In this document: one piece after another, positions 58,327 to 64,000 of the stretch
How the letters are laid out: each line of letters starts with the position of its first letter
Numbering within the stretch: position 1 is the first letter of the stretch
Assembly (NCBI GenBank): GCA_010093685.1
Contig: MU006217.1
Location: 210,911 to 274,910 of the forward strand
From: Ophiobolus disseminans
Lineage: Eukaryota; Ascomycota; Dothideomycetes; Pleosporales; Phaeosphaeriaceae
Direction: 5' to 3'
Length of the DNA stretch: 64,000 bases
Translations under genes and position numbers: made by a program
The notes under the pieces: model-generated
The model's database searches: none
What the model saw: the letters and a program-made list of their open reading frames with translations, nothing else
Told to the model about the DNA's origin: nothing

Positions 58327-61243
58327 ATGGCTCCAGCGAGAAAGGAAACCTCCGTGGAACTCTGCCATAGGGTTACCGCCCAGGGCAACACAATCGCCAT
58401 TCGAATGCTAGAGTACCTTAGCTCAGCAAGACATCCAATTCCAGGCTTCCAATCCCTCGCCGCCGATTTCATTGAGCTTTGTCAGGAACTATGGTCCATC
58501 GAAGCCGGCTTGACAGAAGCCAACAAGTCACGAAACGCCCTGCCTGTCGAGATCGGCCAGGAACTCGACAAACGAATTCGTCAAGTCAACAACGAGTTCG
58601 TGGTTCTCGGGCAGATGACCACCAAGTTTGTCGACAACGAGAACAAGAAAGGTGGTTTTGGGAGCAAATTCCGAATGATGTTTGCGGACACCGACGTCGA
58701 CAAGATGCGCTCAACTATGCAACACAGCCGGGACTCGCTCAAAGTGAGCTCCGCCATGTTTCGATGGACCATTGGCGAAGCTCGTGCCGATGCCGATATG
58801 GGGATTGGATACGCTGGCTTGATCGCGGCACTCGAGCGCTTGAACCCAGCCAAAGCTTCAAGTCTACCATCATTGCATCCACCGCCGACAATTGATCTTC
58901 CCCCAACGCCTCCAATGAAGAGCATCCACCGCACCGAGTCACTCCAGGCGCCCAGTCAGCGGTTAGAACGACCTTCAGTACACGACTCGAGACACCCGAG
59001 CGATGATGTGCACTCCTATCACAGCGAACATCACCGCCCCGCGCTGAATGATGTGCACCTCCGGCAGCAAGAGGAGATGAACCTCTCGAGGGGCATTGTG
59101 GATCTGCACAGGAATTGGCGTGCTCCTAGCGTGCACTCGAGCGGCTCAGGGACACACTCGACCAGAGACACCATGTACAACCAGCCCGGGCGTTACGATA
59201 GCGGACAGCCAGTGTACGAAGATGTTACCTCGCTTGACTCCACAAGGTCACGAATGCTCATGGAAGAGAAGATGCACGATCTCAGCGTCCACGAGAGATT
59301 CCTTCAAGAGAGTCACCAACAATCGAGGACTGACTCGCCTCTTGTCTCTCCTACTTGGCAGCCGCGCCAACAGAACGGCTCCAAACCCGCTGGCGGCAAA
59401 GCAGCTCTTATTACCGCCGTTGAACACAAGAAACACCAGGTCCTCGCACAGCTTCTCGAGGGTGGCGCAAGAGCCGATGCTCCAATGGAAGCCGCCATGT
59501 TGCAAATTGCTGCTCACAACCGAGATACTGAGAGCATCGCGCTGCTGCTACGCTACGGCGCTGACGCCAATGGCTCCGATCGGGAGGGAACAACACCTCT
59601 ATTTGCTGCCACTCGTGCGCAGTGTTTCGAGAGCGCAAAGGTACTCCTGAAGCACGGCGCCGATTGTAACATGTCAGCTGGCCCGGATTCCGAGTCTCCG
59701 CTGTCACTGGCTGCCAGCCACAACTTGCTGAATTTGGTCCAGTTGTACATGGCCAATGGAGGTGATCCCAACCTAATTATGGAGAATGGGTCAACTGCGT
59801 TAGTACAGTGCATGAACAAGGTCGCTTCGCCGAAGCTAGTCGAAGCCTTGCTTACCTCCGGTGCCGACGCAAATGCAAAGAACGGCGAAGGAACCACTGC
59901 ACTGTTCCAAGCTATCCAAGCTAATCGAGTCGATCTTATGACCGTCTTGCTTGATCATGGCGCCAACCCGAATCTCCCCGGACCCAAGCACCCGCTGTGG
60001 CCATCAACATACAAGCCCATGGCACTGCAACTACTGCTTTCCCGTGGCGCAGACTGCAAGAAGACGCCAGGTGTGATGGAACTTGCATCGTCGCTGAAGA
60101 AGCTGGAGTCTGTCAAGATTCTCGTGGAAGCTGGTGTGTCGCCCAATATCAGGAAGGATGGTGTTTACACGCCCCTTTGTTCCGCCATTCGCGACAACAG
60201 TGCCGACATCTTTCACTACCTCCTGGAGCACGACGCGGACCCGAATTTCAAGTCAGCCGAATTCCCTGCCTTTAAGTGCATCACACACAAGCGCCTGCAC
60301 TTCCTCCCTGCGCTCGTGGCTGCCGGCGCAGACCTCCACAAGCCGAAGGGTATCATGGAGACGGCTGTAGCCCATAACGACAAGGAGGCCATTCTCTATT
60401 TGTTAGATCAGGGCGTGAACGCCAATGATAGATGCCCTGATGGTGGACAGACTGCGCTTACGACAGCCATTCGCGAGAACCGTGGCGAGCTGGTTGACCT
60501 ACTTCTGTCACGCGGTGCCGATCCATCTATTCGAGGCGAGAACTGGCCTTTGTGCATGGCAGTTAAGCAGCCTTCCATCCTAAAGAAGCTTCTTGCTGCG
60601 ACGCCGAACCCTCGCGCCTTTCGTGGTACGTATCTCTCGGCATGGCTTGATATCTACAGTGTGTTTTGTGATTGTCAAATAGCAACCACAAAAGACACTG
60701 TAGATATCTAAGACCCTCTATCTATGATAACTTGCTAACCTCATCGCAGGAGTGGTCGAGATGGCTGTGGTGGCTAATCAGCTCGAGAGCGTCAAGCTGC
60801 TGCTCGCAGCCGGCGTCAGCGTTGAAGACAAGAACTGCGGTGTCTTCAGCCCGCTCACATCCGCCATCCGCGAGGAACGCAAGGACATTGTCCGCTACCT
60901 CCTCGACGTTGCAGGCGCCGACCCCAACGCCCCTGGCGAGCATCTCCCCATGGTCAAGGCGCTTCGCAAATACAAGGGAGACACCGAGATCATCCAGATG
61001 CTGCTCACCCGAGGCGCAGACATCAACAAGATGCATCGTGGCTGGAACCCAATATTGCAGGCTGTCGAAAACGGTGATGCTGAAATCCTGAAACTCATGA
61101 TCGAAATGGGCGGCTCAGTCGACCTCCAGGCTCTCAACGAAGATGGGAGACCAGTCGTCGATATCGTGACAGAGCGCGGCTGGGAAGAAGGTCTTGCTTT
61201 GCTGTTCCCAAATGCTGCGCCGGCAGGGGGAAAGAAGCAGTAG
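58327..61243 (+). CDS. Large ankyrin-repeat protein
   Basis: Two exons, 58327-60625 and 60750-61243, intron 124 nt; 930 residues. The start MAPARKETS has the context AACATGG; an in-frame upstream extension begins with TTG and is ignored. Residues 1-195 are helical and resemble the N-terminal domain of fungal NACHT/ankyrin proteins (MLEYLSSARHPIPGFQSLAA), but no NACHT domain follows. Residues 195-350 are Ser/His/Pro-rich. About fifteen ankyrin repeats fill 355-920, with typical units such as ALLLRYGADANGSDREGTTP and VDLLLSRGADPSIRG. Partners are unknown. The intron splits the repeat array after FRG and continues VVEMAVVANQLESVKLLLAA. It carries a near-perfect 22-bp hairpin (60649-60708). Confidence 0.88.
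60649..60708. repeat. Intronic hairpin, 22-bp stem
   Basis: Arms 60649-60670 and 60687-60708 are inverted copies with 21 of 22 positions paired; the single mismatch is near the middle of the stem. The loop is 16 nt. It lies wholly inside the 124-nt intron of the ankyrin gene, about 23 nt after the donor and 40 nt before the acceptor. The arm starts with GATATCTACAGTGT. Confidence 0.9.
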
Positions 61244-63102
61244 GTAATCCTCACCTGACATCCGCTCTCTCCGACCCGCACACTGACATTGCAAAGTCGA
61301 CGCAGCTTCTCGATATCCGACTGGCGCTGGATTTCCAAAGAACTTGAGCGCGGCGATATGAGATCGGATGGGGAGGATGATGCTGATTGCGGCACTGTCT
61401 CGAGTGGAGTGCTGGAGCGCGACTGAGCTGGCATGGTTTTTATGAGGAGGTAATCTGTAATTTGGTATTTCGCCATGGATGCGCGCATGGAGTTGGGGTC
61501 TTTTCGCGATACCACATTGCCTTTTTTTCATTTGTTCAAGTTTTTGTTTTTCCCCTATGTTCACGTTTGTTTACCCATAGTTTGCAGTCCTTTTGAGCTC
61601 AAAATATATCCCCTGTCGTTCTTCTAATACTATCACGGTGTCGACCTAGTTTCACATCCGACACACGAAATTCAACGAGGCTAGTTAACGCGCGTTGCTT
61701 TCTTCACACCTGAAACACGTCATGAGTCGTTCCTATTTACTCCATCTTGACAGCATGCCCTGTAGGAGTCTACAGCACCATTGGCATCAGCATCTTCGCC
61801 CCAACATGTCGAGAGTGCACAGGCTTCTATCGCCCGCAAATAAAGTTTAGATCCGCGCGGTTCATTGGATGCACACATCACTCGCATAGGCTCGGAACAC
61901 ATGCCCATCCCGAGAAGTGCATTATCAAGCGAGCCAATAGTCCGAACTAATCTAAAAGCCTAGCAGTTCCAGAACCGTTCCTCGAGATACCTTCCCGTGG
62001 GACGTGTCCACGCTACGAGCGGAGATTACCCCGGCCGCTGTCGCGGTACACCGAACCTTAACACACACCCTGCATATCGGGAAGTCGCCGGGGATGTGTG
62101 TTGAGGGTGCGGCGAGCACTTACGTGGCACGCCAAATACAAATGAACCACAGGATTGATGCCCTGGGCCCTATGAAGTACCACTCTTTCGCATTTAATGC
62201 TGCATTGATGTGGGCGTGTGCCAATCACTATGCTCGGACCTGGAGAAAGATATAGTCTATGCAATGGGCCTTGCGGAACCGTCCGAAGGCACTATCTACG
62301 GTATCTCCGCCGGTTTCTGTGCGGGACGCATCGCTGCCTTGAATGGGTCGTTTAGTGAGAGAGTGGTGACCAGACGGTGTTGGAGGCGGATGTACAGAGC
62401 CGCATAGATCTTGGGACCGAGCTCTCTTGCATGAAGGAGCTGATGGATTTCCTCAATAAGGATACCGGTAATGCCAGGTCTCTCCACAGTTGAGGGCTAA
62501 GATGCTTGGGTCTACAGCTGACATGAATGTGTATGCACCCAAGTAGCTGTAGTCTGCGTCAACTGTATGTAGTTGAGTTAGTGTCAAACCTTTTACTTTC
62601 AGCTTGAAGGCCATACTTACTTGTCACAGTGTGAGTTGGGCAACAAAGTTTGAGCCTGGAAGATGTGCGCGTGGACTTGCTCTGCTGGATGCGGTGTTGT
62701 AGGCGGTCTACTACAGCCACTTGGCGCCGTCTACGAGTACCTAGCAATTTTAACTTGTTAGTCACGCTCCTAATAGTGCTATTCATAATTATGAAGGGGT
62801 AATTGCAACGTTCTGTTCCTGGTCTTGGTTGGTGGTTGTGAGCGCACTAGTTACAAGGTTGTACCAAAAACCAGCTCACCCCAACACACCCTGCCACCAC
62901 GCGTCCCACAACTATCGTCGTGGCAATAGAAATGGCAAAGAGGGTAATTCGGACGTTCTCATCAAAATGTGAGGGTCTCGTAGCCCGGAACATTCTGGCG
63001 TAGGGTGCAAAAAAAAAAAAAGTCACGTTTCCTAATTCTTCACCACGTCATTACTCAATCACCAGACGTCCCCAGGACTACCTGAATAGGGCAAAAAGAA
63101 TC
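61244..63102. other. Gene-poor region downstream of the ankyrin gene
   Basis: About 1.9 kb without an intact gene. Around 62210-62490 two adjacent plus-strand frames read as protein-like sequence (GLAEPSEGTIYGISAGFCAG in one, VLEADVQSRIDLGTELSCMK in the next), suggesting a frame-shifted relic, but an overlapping minus-strand frame (62296-62487) is equally open. A 13-base A run lies at 63009-63021. Confidence 0.4.
63093..63097 (-). terminator. Pol III terminator of the tRNA gene
   Basis: Five T residues on the minus strand, six bases after the predicted 3' end of the tRNA. Confidence 0.7.
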
Positions 63103-63198
63103 TTCCGTGCCGGGGAATCGAACCCCGGCCTTGTCGGCACTTTACAGTGGTTTACTCTGATGAGAGCGACAAATCCTAGCCACTATTGCATGTTAGGA
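63103..63198 (-). tRNA. tRNA-Glu (anticodon CTC) with intron; acceptor stem imperfect
   Basis: On the minus strand the B box GGTTCGATTCC sits in a T arm with a five-base stem (CCGGG/CCCGG type), and the 3' acceptor half is GCACGGA. The D arm contains TAGTGGCTAGGAT. The anticodon stem TGTCG/CGACA encloses CTCTCA, giving anticodon CTC. An intron of about 23 nt (TCAGAGTAAACC onward) sits one base 3' of the anticodon, the standard place. A T5 terminator follows. Odd: the 5' acceptor half should read TCCGTGC, but the sequence is TCCTAAC, so only four of seven pairs form. It may be a decaying copy, or the true 5' end may differ. Confidence 0.7.
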
Positions 63199-63543
63199 CG
63201 ATGAATGAATTGATGGACTTGGAATTGCTTACCTAGACCAGCACGGAATTGGATGAAGGCATAACAGATTAGATGTTATATATACAGCTATCACAGTAGT
63301 GGACGCCGTGGATGTGGTCCGTGGGGTGGGACTTGGCCGAACCGCAAAATTTTCTGCACACCCCGCTTTCAAGCCACCCATCAGCACTACACCTATTTGC
63401 AACTAGCTACCGCGTGCAAGACACAGGCATTCGACTGGACACAAATTTGCGATGACGGGCCGTACACTTTCATGGTCATTTGCGGCTACCTCGACTAGGT
63501 ATCAATGACTACCACAACCTCCTTCAAGCCCAGCTCGATCCCA
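63199..63543. other. Intergenic region upstream of the tRNA
   Basis: About 345 bp without a supported gene. A/T-rich near 63266-63300 (TTATATATAC). Confidence 0.4.
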
Positions 63544-63912
63544 TCACCGCATGCACACAGCCTTACACGCAGCGCACGCGGCCGACCCATTCCCGTCTCC
63601 CTTCCTTTTCGTGCAACCTGCACACCCCATACAGACGCAGAAGCCTTCCGTGTCCTCCCCGCTGGCCGCCCATAGCTTGTGTCTCCACCGAAGCCACCGG
63701 ATGTAGAGTACCAGTACAATTATACCCAGTGCTCCAATGCCCGCGCTAAGACCGAATGCAAGGCCTATCGACGCCTTTTTGTCGGATGCTGTGACCAGTG
63801 CGACGCATTGTGCCGCCAACAGCAGTCGCACGATGTTGGTGGATGTCGGAATTCTGAGGCGATGCCGAGGTGGGAATGCGCCGCGTCTTCTTGTAATGCG
63901 CCGCGCGGCCAA
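63544..63912 (-). CDS. Possible small membrane protein, 5' end uncertain
   Basis: Open frame on the minus strand of about 120 codons, ending in a stop at 63544. It has no in-frame ATG near its start, so an upstream exon, perhaps beyond the window edge, would be needed. The reading shows a hydrophobic segment like a signal sequence (IVRLLLAAQCVALVTA), then SDKKASIGLAFG and a transmembrane span (SAGIGALGIIVLVLYI), then WLRWRHK and a cysteine-rich tail with CVCMGCAGC and CAACKAVC. The order membrane span, basic stop-transfer, Cys-rich cytosolic tail is protein-like. Family not recognised. Confidence 0.35.
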   Translation of the reverse strand: MAARRITRRRGAFPPRHRLRIPTSTNIVRLLLAAQCVALVTASDKKASIGLAFGLSAGIGALGIIVLVLYIRWLRWRHKLWAASGEDTEGFCVCMGCAGCTKRKGDGNGSAACAACKAVCMR

Positions 63913-64000
63913 AATGCAATAATTGAGTTGATTTCAGGTAACACGAAGTATACGAGCCAGCAACGGTATTCTGTAGACGTTGTCTGGAATCCTTCGTCGC

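Noticed and set aside
1..64000. Possible transposable elements, CRISPR arrays, rRNA genes or biosynthetic cluster
   Set aside because: No transposase or integrase domains, long terminal repeats, regularly spaced repeats, rRNA signatures, or PKS/NRPS/terpene enzymes were seen. The single GMC oxidoreductase does not make a cluster.

Overview
The window reads as chromosomal DNA of a filamentous ascomycete (Pezizomycotina, probably a Dothideomycete). The reasons are short introns (mostly 44-70 nt, GTANGT donors, CTAAC/CTGAC-like branch points), dense genes on both strands without operons, and fungal gene families such as a Tsl1-type trehalose synthase subunit, Mug190, Irc20 and a secreted GMC oxidoreductase. 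The lineage is an inference from gene style; no rRNA or marker search was possible. I rebuilt exon joins by hand from splice motifs and reading-frame continuity, so coordinates are models without transcript support.

Layout. 0.6-4.4 kb: an SMP/C2 lipid-transfer protein (Mug190-like, +). 5.1-7.9 kb: a regulatory trehalose-6-phosphate synthase subunit (Tsl1/Tps3-like, -). 9.2-14.5 kb: a 1742-residue DH-BAR-SH3 Rho/Cdc42 exchange factor (-). 15.5-19.7 kb: telomerase reverse transcriptase in nine exons (+). 20.5-22.9 kb: a TBC RabGAP (+). 22.9-25.7 kb: no gene found, but a diverged tandem duplication of about 450 bp. 25.7-29.0 kb: an M16 metallopeptidase (-), divergent from a ZW10/Dsl1-type tether (29.7-32.4 kb, +). 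Then Ytm1 (32.7-34.2, +), Trm112 (34.6-35.1, -), a small unknown protein (35.5-35.9, -), a secreted GMC oxidoreductase (36.3-38.4, -) and an F-box-like unknown (38.8-39.6, -).

39.8-43.3 kb is gene-poor, with two weak orphan candidates and frame-broken coding-like sequence. 43.4-49.3 kb is compact again: kappa-class GST (-), HCNGP/SAP30BP-like regulator (-), proteasome beta7 Pre4 (+), an extended SDR (+), proteasome beta6 Pre7 (+). 49.8-54.4 kb: an Irc20/SHPRH-type SNF2-RING protein (-). 55.0-55.7 kb: a THO complex subunit (Thoc5-like, -). 58.3-61.2 kb: a 930-residue ankyrin protein (+) whose only intron carries a 22-bp hairpin. 63.1-63.2 kb: an intron-bearing tRNA-Glu(CTC) (-) with a poor acceptor stem. 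A possible small membrane protein lies at the right edge.

Most genes are housekeeping: ribosome assembly and tRNA/translation-factor methylation (Ytm1, Trm112), protein turnover (Pre4, Pre7, M16, Irc20), membrane traffic (TBC, ZW10/Dsl1, Mug190), telomere maintenance (TERT) and mRNA export (Thoc5). I see no secondary-metabolite cluster, transposon, CRISPR array or phage. The observations most worth checking are the intronic hairpin, the noncoding tandem duplication, the TERT junction that does not splice in frame with canonical sites, the GC-AG intron in the GST gene and the odd tRNA.
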